Source of the DNA: Mixta gaviniae
GTDB lineage: Bacteria; Pseudomonadota; Gammaproteobacteria; Enterobacterales; Enterobacteriaceae
Direction: 5' to 3'
Assembly (NCBI RefSeq): GCF_002953195.1
Contig: NZ_CP026377.1
Location: 2,790,001 to 2,854,000, forward strand
Length of the DNA: 64,000 nucleotides
In this document: piece by piece, positions 1 to 8,642 of the stretch
Numbering within the stretch: position 1 is the first letter of the stretch
How the letters are laid out: every line of letters starts with the position of its first letter
The notes under the pieces: model-generated
What the model saw: the letters and a program-made list of their open reading frames with translations, nothing else
Databases searched by the model: none
What the model was told of the DNA's origin: nothing
Program-made: the position numbers and the translations under genes

Positions 1-442
1 CCAGCGCGCCGGAGGTGTAGAACACCCGCGCCAGCCCAATCGCCCCCAGCGACTCCAGCCGATCCGCATCCTGCACGATACGCGCTTCCAGGGTTTCCGG
101 CGTAATGCCGGCGCTGAAGCTGTGCGCCTGCACCGCATGAGCGACGGCGTTATGCAGCGCAACGGGGAAATCGATAAAGTCTTCGCTAAGGATGCGGCGC
201 GTCTCCACCGCCGCCTTGCTGGAAGCGAGATGGCGCTGCGGATGGTTTTTCGGCAGGTTGACCACGTCGTGAAAATAGCAGGCGGCCAGTACCACCAGCG
301 GATCCGCCTCGGTGCCCTGCATAATATGCTGTGCGGTTTTCCAGACGCGGCGGAAATGAGCGATGTCGTGCGCCTTATCATCCTGCGGCCAGGAGGCATG
401 CAGCCAGTTTTCGAAGCGGGATTGCCAGAGTGTCAGGGACAT
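1..442 (-). CDS. yedJ: HD-domain phosphohydrolase YedJ, 3' part outside window
   Basis: Reading the minus strand from an ATG at 442 gives an open frame that runs off the left edge, so only the N-terminal 147 residues are seen. The HD-superfamily metal ligands are visible: His29, the His58-Asp59 doublet in YFHDVVN, and Asp125 in the IVQDAD stretch. The sequence closely follows E. coli YedJ (about 230 aa), a predicted metal-dependent phosphohydrolase whose substrate I do not know. Two ATG codons stand in tandem at 443-445 and 440-442. The second lies about 6 nt after an AAGGAG motif and was chosen. Confidence 0.9.
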   Translation of the reverse strand, partial: MSLTLWQSRFENWLHASWPQDDKAHDIAHFRRVWKTAQHIMQGTEADPLVVLAACYFHDVVNLPKNHPQRHLASSKAAVETRRILSEDFIDFPVALHNAVAHAVQAHSFSAGITPETLEARIVQDADRLESLGAIGLARVFYTSGAL

Positions 443-445
443 CAT

Positions 446-1079
446 CTACTCCTTCTTATTATTAGCGGACATGCTGAATGGCGAGACGGTAAACAAGCGC
501 GGAGCCGTAAACCCTGTTGCGGATATACCCGGTTTTTGTGACAGCCCAATGACGCCGTCGACATTGTAACTTGTGTAAGTCTTTCATTAAAATTGCGATC
601 TACATCAAGTTATAGTGATCACCTTACAAAATAACAACACATATGCAACATCTTTATTTTCCCGCCTGCAAGGTTTACTCCTAAAAAAGATAAGAAATCG
701 TAATGATGCATCAATAAATCAGACAACAGGAGTACTGCATGTCTGACCAGCCTGTGCGATATTGGTACGGTTATGACTTAAGTCAAACTAATTAACTTAA
801 ACGGTGTCTCTGTGCGTTGCGGCAAGGTAAGCTCCTGTAAAAATATACATTAAAGTGATGAGACGCGTATGTCATTTATCGTAAACGGTAATCTTTCTTC
901 CAGGGGAGACGCCGGTTTCTTTTTCCGCGACCGGCAGCGCAGTTTGATAAGTGGTTCTCATGAATAATTATTGAAATGATTGCCCCCTTTTATCATGAGT
1001 AATGTTAGGATTTATCTTATTGCCTGTTCCACACAGTCATTACCGGGTACTTAAGAAAAGAAGAAAAACGAGGTATATC
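446..1079. other. Intergenic region, mostly non-coding
   Basis: AT-rich 634-bp gap between yedJ (minus strand) and the next plus-strand gene. It holds one small ORF with a good ribosome-binding site (739-795, listed separately). Near 595-610 is a half-match to an FNR-type site (the ATCAA half is intact, the other half degenerate). Around 958-1000 two TCATGA palindromes flank a C-rich stretch. A further 32-codon frame at 870 has no ribosome-binding site. Nothing else is supported. Confidence 0.4.
739..795 (+). CDS. Candidate 18-aa aromatic-rich small protein or leader peptide
   Basis: An ATG follows an ACAGGAG motif by 6 nt and opens an 18-codon frame ending in TAA. The peptide has four aromatic residues in a row broken only by Gly (YWYGY). 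It has no membrane segment. It does not match any small protein I can name. The spacing and strength of the ribosome-binding site are the main evidence. No clear intrinsic terminator follows, so attenuation is not shown. Confidence 0.35.
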   Translation: MSDQPVRYWYGYDLSQTN

Positions 1080-1742
1080 ATGAAAGAAAGGCCAATTCTG
1101 TTCTCTGAACAACGCGTGCGCGCCCTGTTGGCAGGCCAGCAAACCCAAACCCGGCGGATTATGAAGTCACAGCCTTTCGGCCCAGGACAGGATAACCATG
1201 AAGGGTGTTATGTCGTTGACGTGACCAGCAACTATCTACACGGCAAAAAGATGACGAGCATGGCGGACCTGAGCTACCAGTGTCCTTACGGCCAGCCGGG
1301 CGATCGGCTATGGGTGCGTGAAACCTGGCGCGGCCCGATTGTGCCAACCGCCGAACTCGATGCCTATGAGCGCGCTCCCGCCAGCTTTCGTCAGGCGAAA
1401 TATTGTCAGTACCGCGCCGACAGCCGCGAGCTGGGGCAGCAGCATGATGAAGAGAGCGAAACCTTCGGCTGGCAGACCGGCATCCATATGCCACGCTGGG
1501 CCAGCCGCATCGATCTGCTGATCACCGGCGTACGCGCGGAACGCATTCAGGATATCTGCGATGATGATGTGATGGCGGAAGGCGTACAGACCGATTCGCA
1601 CTTTCTGAACCACTTTTTCACCATGAACCATGAATCGATCGCGCCGAAAGAGGCCTACCGTAAAGCCTGGGAAAAACAGTATGGCGGCACCAGTTGGGAA
1701 GTGAACCCCTGGGTGTGGGTGATCGAATTTCGCCGCGTCTGA
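1080..1742 (+). CDS. Phage-type hypothetical protein (RPILF...TRR...GDRLWVRETW family)
   Basis: 220-aa protein. The start is the ATG at 1080, 7 nt after a GAGG motif, rather than an upstream in-frame codon. It has the pattern of a family common in enterobacterial prophages: an N-terminal RPILFSEQRVRALL segment, a TQTRR motif, a central CPYGQPGDRLWVRETW block, and a C-terminal Trp-rich stretch ending in a WVWVIEF-like strand. The molecular function is unknown. A PUA/ASCH-like fold is possible but cannot be shown here. No other phage gene surrounds it, so it looks like a lone captured prophage cargo gene. It has its own AT-rich upstream region and stands 106 bp before mtfA. Confidence 0.7.
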   Translation: MKERPILFSEQRVRALLAGQQTQTRRIMKSQPFGPGQDNHEGCYVVDVTSNYLHGKKMTSMADLSYQCPYGQPGDRLWVRETWRGPIVPTAELDAYERAPASFRQAKYCQYRADSRELGQQHDEESETFGWQTGIHMPRWASRIDLLITGVRAERIQDICDDDVMAEGVQTDSHFLNHFFTMNHESIAPKEAYRKAWEKQYGGTSWEVNPWVWVIEFRRV

Positions 1743-1848
1743 TCGCAGGCTGTGACGCCTTTCCGCTTTAGCGCGTTCAACGGTTGCGTGAAAAGCCCGG
1801 CTGCGGCATGGTACGCCGTTAATAATGTTTCGCCGAGTGAGTATTGCG

Positions 1849-2637
1849 ATGATCAAATGGCCGTGGAAAGAAAAGGCTTCCCCAGCGCCTTTGCCCTGGC
1901 AACAGGCGCTGGCGGTGCCGATCTTTGCTTCACTCCAGCCGGATGAGGAGCAGACGCTGGCACAGCTGGCACAGCGCTTTCTGCAGCAGAAGCGGCTGGT
2001 GCCGCTGGCTGGCCTGGAGCTGGACGCGCTGCATCATGCGCGCATCGCCCTGCTGTTCTGTCTGCCGGTGCTGAAGCTGGGGCTGGAATGGCTGGATGGG
2101 TTTCATGAAGTGCTGATCTATCCGGCGCCCTTTATCGCCGAAGATAGCTGGCAGGATGAAGATGGGCTGGTGCATAGCGATCGCAGCGTGCAGTCGGGCC
2201 AGAGCTGGCAGCAGGGGCCGATTATTCTCAACTGGCTTGATATTCAGGATTCGTTCGATCTCAGCGGCTTCAACCTGATCGTGCATGAAGTGGCGCACAA
2301 GCTGGATGCGCGCGGCAGCGGCTACACCAACGGCGTGCCGGCGATCCCGCTGCGCGAAGTGGCGAGCTGGGAGCAGGATCTGCACGCCGCGATGGAAGCC
2401 ATTCAGGAGGAGGTCGATCTGGTGGGCGAAAACGCCGCCACCATTGATGCCTATGCCGCAACCGATCCGGCGGAGTGCTTCGCGGTGCTGTCAGAATATT
2501 TTTTCAGCGCCCCTGAACTGCTGGCGCAGCGCTTCCCGACCTTCTACCGCCGTCTGACCCATTTTTACCGGCAGGATCCGCTGGCGCGCCTCCGGCCGCA
2601 GGCAGAAGCGCTGCAGCAGGATGTGCCGCAGGCGTGA
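1849..2637 (+). CDS. mtfA: MtfA peptidase, Mlc titration factor A
   Basis: 262-aa protein very close to E. coli MtfA (265 aa). MtfA binds and inactivates the repressor Mlc, raising ptsG expression, and is itself a zinc aminopeptidase of the M90 family. The zinc motif HEVAH is at residues 146-150, and the third-ligand region [14 protein letters not shown] follows about 60 residues later. The family signature [19 protein letters not shown] is intact. The start MIKWPW matches the known N terminus, so the upstream in-frame ATG at 1825 was not used. It acts in the cytosol. The tRNA-Asn gene follows 92 bp downstream, as in E. coli (mtfA-asnT). Confidence 0.96.
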   Translation: MIKWPWKEKASPAPLPWQQALAVPIFASLQPDEEQTLAQLAQRFLQQKRLVPLAGLELDALHHARIALLFCLPVLKLGLEWLDGFHEVLIYPAPFIAEDSWQDEDGLVHSDRSVQSGQSWQQGPIILNWLDIQDSFDLSGFNLIVHEVAHKLDARGSGYTNGVPAIPLREVASWEQDLHAAMEAIQEEVDLVGENAATIDAYAATDPAECFAVLSEYFFSAPELLAQRFPTFYRRLTHFYRQDPLARLRPQAEALQQDVPQA

Positions 2638-2682
2638 ATTGCTGCAAAGCTAGCCAACTGAATAGTAATAGTTTTTTTCCTG

Positions 2683-2711
2683 TTGACAGCCCGGTAAGCT
2701 GACGGTAATAT
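2683..2711 (+). promoter_or_regulatory. Sigma70 promoter of tRNA-Asn copy 1
   Basis: Consensus -35 TTGACA (2683-2688) and -10 TAATAT (2706-2711) with a 17-bp spacer. A GC-rich discriminator (TCGCGCC) follows, typical of stable-RNA promoters under stringent control. Confidence 0.9.
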
Positions 2712-2729
2712 TCGCGCCACTTAACCGAT

Positions 2730-2805
2730 TCCTCTGTAGTTCAGTCGGTAGAACGGCGGACTGTTAATCCGTATGTCACTGGTTCGAGTCCAGTCAGAGG
2801 AGCCA
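2730..2805 (+). tRNA. asnT: tRNA-Asn (anticodon GTT), copy 1
   Basis: 76-nt cloverleaf. The acceptor stem is TCCTCTG pairing with CAGAGGA, followed by the discriminator G and an encoded CCA. The anticodon GTT is at 2763-2765 and the TTCGAGT T-loop is present. The sequence is identical to the other three copies in the window. It lies just after mtfA, the position of asnT in E. coli. Confidence 0.98.
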
Positions 2806-2814
2806 TATTCAGAG

Positions 2815-2847
2815 AAGCCCGCTCAGGGAAACCCGAGCGGGCTTTTT
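2815..2847 (+). terminator. Intrinsic terminator of tRNA-Asn copy 1
   Basis: Stem GCCCGCTC / GAGCGGGC (2817-2824, 2835-2842) followed by TTTTT. The 46 bp after this tRNA, including the terminator, are identical to those after tRNA copy 2. Confidence 0.9.
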
Positions 2848-2865
2848 GCTGCTCTTCTCACAGAA

Positions 2866-3057
2866 TTACATTCTGGCATCACCGCTTTTCATCTCCCTTT
2901 TTAAGACCAGCCAATAGGCAACCGCCCGGCACTGGCGTGCTTGCGGCACCCGCAGAAAGTAGCTGTTCCCTTCCTCCTCCCGCTGAAAAGAAAGCTGGCT
3001 ATCGCCGGATCTGAAGCCGGTTATTTTCGTTAGTTGATTAATTTTTTTACTCAGCTG
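2866..3057 (-). pseudogene. Start-less ORF remnant, about 64 codons
   Basis: On the minus strand a frame stays open from 3057 to a TAA at 2866-2868. The stretch reads like real protein (for example LSKKINQLTKITGFRSGDSQ and later YFLRVPQARQCRAVAYWLVL). There is no ATG, GTG or TTG at its beginning, and an in-frame TAA lies upstream near 3090. I do not recognise the family. It may be the C-terminal remnant of a gene lost at the tRNA boundary. The rest of the gap 2849-3295 shows only a 19-codon plus-strand ORF at 3125 with a weak GAGAGG motif. Confidence 0.3.
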
Positions 3058-3295
3058 GATAAAATTTAATCGACGACAGAGACAGGGTTATTTCTTATAG
3101 CTGTAGTGGGAAAGAGAGGGCGTCATGAACGCTATCGCCTCTTCCCTCTTCTGGGTCGTGATTGATCCCGGTGTACGCCAGTAAAGGTTTTCCCCTGTGG
3201 AACCTTACCGCCAATAGCGCATGTGAACGCTGTAGCGCGTCTACAGAGATAACGCGTGCGCGGCATTTATCCTACTGGTGTATAAGGAGTTTATT

Positions 3296-5776
3296 ATGGC
3301 TTTGAACCGTTCTGTTTCTCGCAGCGAGAGCGGCCTGACTAGCGGCGCCCTCCGGATGGCCTCGCCAATTATTATTGACACCTTCTCCGGTGATGACCTG
3401 CTGAATGCCCGCGAAAAGCGGGTTGATCAGCTGATTTCCGGCCGTGTTTCTGACGATATTGCCGTGGGTGAAAGCGTCACCGTCGAGGCGTTCGGCCAGC
3501 GCTGGCAAACCACGGTCGGGAACGACCGCGTCTGGAGCCTGACCCTCCCCTCTGGCGAGGTATCATCATTTCCTGACGGCCAGGCGCTGATCTCTGCCAT
3601 GGTTAACGATGCGGACGGCGTTCAGCGGTTCGCAGTTAAAGCCGTGACCCTACAGGCCGGGCGCGGTAATGACTACTCCGCGCGCATAGAGATCCATCCG
3701 GTCGCTGACGATGCCATTCTTCATGCAATTGCTGCGGGAGACGATCCCTCTTTTTCCGGACGGACCTATAACGTTGCCAGCGGCAAAACGGTGACAGTAA
3801 CGCTTAACGGCCAGGATTACGCTGCGCTGGTGCAGCCCGGAGGTTTCTGGCGCGTTACGGTGCCTGATGAAGATCTGCAGGCGTTACACAATGGTAAAGC
3901 ATCGCTACAGGCAGCCGTCGTCGATCTCACGGAAACCGCCGCAATGTCGCAACAGCTGCTGGTGGCGCACAGCGTAACGGAGACGGGACGTTTAATGCTG
4001 GATACTGTCACGGGCGATGATGTTGTTGACGCCGGTGAGGCGCAGGCGCCGTTACGCATCGGCGGCAGCAGCCTGGGGATCACCGCAGGCAACCGCGTTG
4101 AAGTTGTCGTCAATGATATCTATCACTACGGGCTGATTCAGGAAGATGGTAGCTGGCAAATCATGCTGACCTTTGATGAAGTGGCCCGCCTGCCCGAAGG
4201 CGAAAATTATCTTTACGTTAATAGCTACGATGAATTTCACCGCTACAGCGCCGATACCGCCGTGTTCATGATGGATCGCATTCCGCCTTATCAGCCGATA
4301 AGCCTGGATAACGTCAGCGGGGACAGTAGCGTTTATGGCCGGGAGAAACGCGTCGATCAGGTGATATCAGGCATGCTGGATGAAAGCAATGCCGACTGGC
4401 GCCAGTTAACCGTGCAGCTGAACGGCAAAAGCTACCACGCCACGTTAACCAGCGAAGGCGCCTGGAGCGCGGTGATCCCCAGCGCGGATATGCTGGCGTT
4501 GCCGGTGGGCAATGTGCTGCTGCGCGCTCAGGCCCTCAATGAAAACGGCGATATCTACACCAGCAATAAAATTATCAACGTAGCCGCAGGGCGAGGCAAC
4601 AGCTACTCGGCGCAGGTGACGCTCAATCCCCTTGCTGAGGCGAGCGTGTTCAATGCGCTTGAGAACGGCCAGGATCTTTTGGTTAGCGGCAGGGCTTACA
4701 ACGCGGCAAGCGGTAAAACGGTGACGGTCACGCTCAATGGCGAACGCTATACCAGTGAGGTACAGGATGGCGGTTACTGGCATCTCGCCGTGCCTCATAG
4801 CGCGCTCCATGCGCTGCGTTCCGGCACCGCCACCCTGCTGGCCAGCCTGGCCGATCTCGGCGAAACGGCGACCAGCGTACAGATTATCAATGTCGATAAG
4901 CCGCAGCCGCAAATTCATCTCGACCCTTTTACCGGCGATAACGTGCTTTCGTTTGCGGAAAGCCAGAGCGATCAGCAGTTAAGCGGAACCGTGCAGCATA
5001 TTCAGTCGGGGCAAACCATTACCGTTACGCTGGGCGAAGAGGACTATTCAGCGATAACAACCACGGGTGGCCACTGGACGACGCTGATCCCCGCGGCGGA
5101 TCTGCAGGCGCTAATCGAGAACAGCGCTGTGATTGAAGCACGGGTGACAACAGAATGGGGGATTGAAGTCAGCACCGCTGAACTGTTGCTCATTCAGGAT
5201 CCGCCGAGAGCCGATATTATCATTTCGCCTATCAGCGGAGACCAGATCCTGACGCCGGAAGAGGCGCTCAGCCCGCTGACCATCGCTGGAACGCTTGAAG
5301 GATCCTTTGCTCCCGGCAGCCGGCTGGAAATGGTGATCGGCGAGGGTATCTATTACACCTTTCCCGCAGGCGCAACGTGGAGCTTCACCCTTTCACCTGC
5401 ACAGCTGGCGCAGCTGGAAGAGGGATCGAACACGGTATACGTACGCACTCACGACGCCTTTGGTCGCGAAGTGACCGCCGTTCAGTCGCTGCTGGTGGAT
5501 AAGGCAGACCTGGAGGCCGCGCTGACGCCGGATGCCTTAGGCATTCAGGCGAGCCAGCAGGAGATGGCGCAGCTGCTGATCGGGGAAGAGGCCGCGCCTC
5601 TTCAGGAAAAGGTGATGCTGAAGGAGACGCCTGTTGTGCTGGCAGGCGCTGCTGATAGCGAGATCTGGGCCCCGGCAGCGCAGAGCCGGATGGTGGAAGC
5701 CACACATCTGCCGGTGACGGAGAATACGGTCGCGGAGATGTTCGTTCAGCACCATCTGGATACGCGGATTATCTGA
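3296..5776 (+). CDS. Repetitive Ig-like domain surface/adhesin-type protein
   Basis: 826-aa protein built of seven Ig-like beta-sandwich repeats of about 100-110 residues. Each begins near a (S/T)GDD-like motif and contains a VTVTLNG-xx-Y-xxxV-xx-G-xWxxxVP core. Such arrays occur in Bap-like and type I-secreted adhesins. The repeats fall into types in the order A-B-C-A-B-D-C. Repeats 2 and 5 share a nearly identical SGKTVTVTLNG block, and repeats 1 and 4 share REKRVDQ. No Sec signal peptide is seen at the N terminus (MALNRSVSRSESG). The last 90 residues lack RTX glycine repeats and any LPXTG anchor. The start is the ATG 6 nt after AAGGAG. No secretion system adjoins, so function and export are unproven. 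Confidence 0.75.
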   Translation: MALNRSVSRSESGLTSGALRMASPIIIDTFSGDDLLNAREKRVDQLISGRVSDDIAVGESVTVEAFGQRWQTTVGNDRVWSLTLPSGEVSSFPDGQALISAMVNDADGVQRFAVKAVTLQAGRGNDYSARIEIHPVADDAILHAIAAGDDPSFSGRTYNVASGKTVTVTLNGQDYAALVQPGGFWRVTVPDEDLQALHNGKASLQAAVVDLTETAAMSQQLLVAHSVTETGRLMLDTVTGDDVVDAGEAQAPLRIGGSSLGITAGNRVEVVVNDIYHYGLIQEDGSWQIMLTFDEVARLPEGENYLYVNSYDEFHRYSADTAVFMMDRIPPYQPISLDNVSGDSSVYGREKRVDQVISGMLDESNADWRQLTVQLNGKSYHATLTSEGAWSAVIPSADMLALPVGNVLLRAQALNENGDIYTSNKIINVAAGRGNSYSAQVTLNPLAEASVFNALENGQDLLVSGRAYNAASGKTVTVTLNGERYTSEVQDGGYWHLAVPHSALHALRSGTATLLASLADLGETATSVQIINVDKPQPQIHLDPFTGDNVLSFAESQSDQQLSGTVQHIQSGQTITVTLGEEDYSAITTTGGHWTTLIPAADLQALIENSAVIEARVTTEWGIEVSTAELLLIQDPPRADIIISPISGDQILTPEEALSPLTIAGTLEGSFAPGSRLEMVIGEGIYYTFPAGATWSFTLSPAQLAQLEEGSNTVYVRTHDAFGREVTAVQSLLVDKADLEAALTPDALGIQASQQEMAQLLIGEEAAPLQEKVMLKETPVVLAGAADSEIWAPAAQSRMVEATHLPVTENTVAEMFVQHHLDTRII

Positions 5777-5777
5777 A

Positions 5778-5821
5778 GGCCGCTCCGGGCGGGAATAGCC
5801 CGCCCGTGATACAGAGCGGCC
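5778..5821 (+). terminator. Double-stem hairpin after the Ig-repeat gene
   Basis: The outer stem GGCCGCTC / GAGCGGCC (5778-5785, 5814-5821) encloses an inner stem CGGGCGGG / CCCGCCCG with an AATAG loop. There is no T-run, so it may stabilise a 3' end rather than terminate by itself. Confidence 0.55.
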
Positions 5822-5862
5822 AGCCTTTCATTGCCGGGCTGCGGCGCGATCTGCCGCGCCCG

Positions 5863-5981
5863 CGCTAAAAGGCCAGCATTTTCCCTCAACGCCAGTACTA
5901 AAAGGCGCGCAAAGGCCACCATTTCTCTCAATGCCGGCACTAAAAGGCGCGGCGCGCAAAAGTCAGCATCTTTTCCGCCAG
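5863..5981. repeat. Degenerate tandem copies of the hydrolase gene's 3' end
   Basis: Three partial units on the minus strand each end in GCC-TTT-TAG. The genuine end of the hydrolase gene has its stop at 5940-5942. Copies with stops at 5898-5900 and 5865-5867 follow, at periods of 42 and 33 bp. The stop codon is repeated, so the extra copies are not translated. Confidence 0.65.
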
Positions 5982-6692
5982 CGCCTGTGGCGTCTGCATC
6001 GGCATCAGGTGTCCGGCACCGTCGATAACCGCCAGTTCGCCCTGCGGCAAATGGTTGCGCATGATCTCCCGCTGCGCCTCCACGCCCGGCACGTTGCCAT
6101 CCTCACTGCCCAGCACCATCAGCGCAGGCAGTTGCAGGCGGCCGATGCGTTCACGCCACTCTTCGCGGCTGCCATGCAGCGGCCAGGCGTGCAAGGCTGC
6201 CAGGCTGGCGCTTTGCGCATCGGCAATCGCCACTTCACGCAGCGCATCCGGCAGCCGCGCGGAACAGGAGCTATCCACAAAGGTCTCCGCTTCCTGACGC
6301 GTTCCCTGCCAGGCCGCCTGCGCTTGGCGATCCTGCTCGCTCATCGGCTGCGGACCCGGTGGCGACGGCGCCACCAGTATCAGCCGTTCAAGGTAATCAG
6401 GCTGTTCGGCAGCCAGCGCCATTGCCACCTTACCGGTCATCGAGTGACCAACCAAAATGACCTTTTCCAGCCTCAGCGCGCGAATGGTCTCATCAACCTG
6501 ACGCGCCATCGACGCAACATCATACCCTTCAATCTGCGATGCATCGCCAAAGCCCGGCGTATTCAGCGCCACGCAGCGGAAATCGCGATCGAGATAAGGC
6601 AGCGTCGGAAACCAGGTGCGGTGCGAGCCGCCCAGATAATGCATGAATACCAGGGTGGTTTCGCCCTGCCCCTGCATACTGTATGGCAGCAT
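5940..6692 (-). CDS. Alpha/beta hydrolase
   Basis: 250-aa alpha/beta-hydrolase fold protein. The nucleophile elbow GHSMTG places the catalytic Ser near residue 84. An Asp lies in the GSEDGNVP stretch and the His is in GAGHLMP near the C terminus. The oxyanion region is in the FMHYLGGS strand near residue 19. The substrate cannot be read from sequence, though the family includes esterases, C-C hydrolases and haloperoxidase-like enzymes. It is the last gene of a three-gene minus-strand operon, 8 nt after the isomerase-like gene. It has no signal peptide and is predicted cytosolic. Its 3' end is duplicated downstream (see the repeat). Confidence 0.85.
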   Translation of the reverse strand: MLPYSMQGQGETTLVFMHYLGGSHRTWFPTLPYLDRDFRCVALNTPGFGDASQIEGYDVASMARQVDETIRALRLEKVILVGHSMTGKVAMALAAEQPDYLERLILVAPSPPGPQPMSEQDRQAQAAWQGTRQEAETFVDSSCSARLPDALREVAIADAQSASLAALHAWPLHGSREEWRERIGRLQLPALMVLGSEDGNVPGVEAQREIMRNHLPQGELAVIDGAGHLMPMQTPQALAEKMLTFARRAF

Positions 6693-6700
6693 AAAACCTC

Positions 6701-7765
6701 CTAGCGCAATTTGCCCTGCAGATCGCCCAGATGCGCGATCTGCGTTTCGTCATAGCCTGCCTGACGCAGCGGCGCAATCACCTCGCTCGCCAGATCCGGC
6801 ACATAGCCGATCAGCAGTTCGCCAGCGTCGCGCAGCGTCACCTCTTCCAGCGCGGCGGGCAGCAGCAGCGATTCGGCGCGTCCTAACGCCACGCTCACGC
6901 CGTTGGCCTCTACCGTCAGCGGCTCGCCCAGATTAGAGAGAATGCGCGCGCTATCGAAGCTGAAACGCTGCGGCTGGCTAAAGCGCCAGCGCTCCAGCGC
7001 GAAGTAAGGCCCGGCGCAACAGAACTGCCGCGTCAGATCTTTCTCCTCTAGTGTCAGCCCGCGCTGAGGCGCGCAGCGCAGTTCAGGACGCAGTTCCTCC
7101 AGCAGCGCATCGATGTTCTTCTCCTGCTCTTCCCGGGAGAGGCGCGTGCCATCTTCCATCTTCCACGGCATGGCGTGCTGCTGGATATTAGAGGTCTGCT
7201 CGATTTCATAAATCAGTGTATCGGGGCCGAAGCTGTGCAGCAGGCCACCGGGTACGTAGAAGATATCGCCGGTTTTTACCGGCACGCGATACATCACCGA
7301 GTCATACTCTTCCGCCAGCAGCGCCGCCTTCAGCTGCGCGTTATCCACGCCTTCGCGCACGCCCAGCAGGCAGGTGGCGTCGGGGGCCGCCCAGAGAATA
7401 TACCAGGCCTCGGTTTTACCGTTCGGCTGTTGTTCCAGCTGTTGCGCCAGCGCATCGTTGGCGTGCAGGTGAACCGGCAACATACCGGTTCCATCGATAA
7501 ATTTACTGAGCAGCGGAAAATGCGGGCCGCGCCAGCCGGGCGCGACCAGTTCATCGGGATAACGTTCCGTCAGCTCACGCAGGCTCTTGCCCGCCAGCTC
7601 GCCGTTAGTGACCGAGGCGATCATGCCGTCAACATCGCTGATCTCCCAGGTTTCAGCGATGCGCGACTCCGGCAGGCCTGCTTTGCCAAGCTGCTGCCGA
7701 ATGCGCTGGCCGCCGAAAATATGCGTCGCCAGCGGCGTGGTGAGCTTTAAAGGATAGGCTTTCAT
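6701..7765 (-). CDS. Class I mannose-6-phosphate isomerase-like protein
   Basis: 354-aa cupin-type protein resembling the short class I phosphomannose isomerases. Visible motifs are LPVHLHANDALA with NGKTEAWYIL (metal-binding cupin core) and YVPGGLLHSFG with a further His. These enzymes interconvert mannose-6-phosphate and fructose-6-phosphate with zinc. The strong AAAGGAGG 4-5 nt before the ATG at 7765 fixes the start and rules out the longer upstream frame. It stands 19 bp after the SDR gene and 8 bp before the hydrolase gene, so the three are probably co-transcribed. It is distinct from the housekeeping manA in context, so its actual sugar substrate is uncertain. Confidence 0.8.
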   Translation of the reverse strand: MKAYPLKLTTPLATHIFGGQRIRQQLGKAGLPESRIAETWEISDVDGMIASVTNGELAGKSLRELTERYPDELVAPGWRGPHFPLLSKFIDGTGMLPVHLHANDALAQQLEQQPNGKTEAWYILWAAPDATCLLGVREGVDNAQLKAALLAEEYDSVMYRVPVKTGDIFYVPGGLLHSFGPDTLIYEIEQTSNIQQHAMPWKMEDGTRLSREEQEKNIDALLEELRPELRCAPQRGLTLEEKDLTRQFCCAGPYFALERWRFSQPQRFSFDSARILSNLGEPLTVEANGVSVALGRAESLLLPAALEEVTLRDAGELLIGYVPDLASEVIAPLRQAGYDETQIAHLGDLQGKLR

Positions 7766-7784
7766 CTTTACCTCCTTTAATCGC

Positions 7785-8642
7785 TTAAATAACCGCGACG
7801 CCGCCCGTGACGGCGATGGTTGCGCCGGAGATATAGCTTGCTTCATCGCTTGCCAGCATCACATACGTGGAGGCCAGTTCAGCCGGCTGCCCCATACGCT
7901 GCAACGGCACTTCGCCGCCAAAGCTTTCCACCTGTTCCGGCGGCATGGTTGACGGGATAAGCGGCGTCCAGATGGGGCCAGGGGCGACGGCGTTAGCGCG
8001 AATGCCCTTCTCCGCCAGCAGCGCTGCGAGGCTGCCGGAAAAATTAACGATCGCCGCTTTGGTCGCCGAATAGGCGAGCAGCTTCGGCTTCGGCTGATCG
8101 GCATTCACCGAGGCGGTGTTAATGATCGAACCGCCCGACGGCATATGCGGTACCGCCGCCTTACAGATATGGAACATCGCATAAATGTTGGTTTTCATGG
8201 TGCGATCGAATTCGTCATCGCTGATGTCGTCCAGCGACTGGCGCGTCATCTGAAACGCCGCGTTATTCACCACGATATCGATTTTGCCGAAGCGCTCAGC
8301 GGTCTGCGCTACGATGCGGCGGCAGTGTTCCGCCTCGGTGATATCGCCTGCGATCAGCAACGCTTGCTGGCCCGCCTCTTCCACTCGCTTCGCAGTGTCT
8401 TTAGCGTCGTCATGCTCATCCAGATAGGAGATCACCACGTCTGCGCCTTCACGGGCATAGGCGATGGCAACGGCGCGACCAATCCCGGAGTCGCCGCCGG
8501 TCACCAGGGCGGTTTTTCCTTTCAGGCGGCCGGAGCCTTTATAGCTGGTTTCACCATGGTCAGGTTTCGGCTGCATCTGCAGGAAGCTGCCGGGCCAGGT
8601 TTGCTGTTGCGCCTGCTGAGGATGTTGTGGACGGTCTGTCAT
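7785..8642 (-). CDS. SDR family oxidoreductase (YhdF/YghA type)
   Basis: 285-aa classical short-chain dehydrogenase with an N-terminal extension of about 40 residues rich in Gln and Pro, as in the general-stress glucose-dehydrogenase-like SDRs. The cofactor motif is TGGDSGIGRAV (residue 48 onward). NNAA follows in the central strand, and the active site is Ser plus YSATK near residues 187-200. Substrate and cofactor are not determined. It has a good AAAGGAG ribosome-binding site. It is the first gene of the operon with the isomerase-like and hydrolase genes. Confidence 0.88.
   Translation of the reverse strand: MTDRPQHPQQAQQQTWPGSFLQMQPKPDHGETSYKGSGRLKGKTALVTGGDSGIGRAVAIAYAREGADVVISYLDEHDDAKDTAKRVEEAGQQALLIAGDITEAEHCRRIVAQTAERFGKIDIVVNNAAFQMTRQSLDDISDDEFDRTMKTNIYAMFHICKAAVPHMPSGGSIINTASVNADQPKPKLLAYSATKAAIVNFSGSLAALLAEKGIRANAVAPGPIWTPLIPSTMPPEQVESFGGEVPLQRMGQPAELASTYVMLASDEASYISGATIAVTGGVAVI

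Noticed and set aside
595..615. FNR site between yedJ and the small ORF
   Set aside because: Only one half-site (ATCAA) matches, so it was mentioned but not called.
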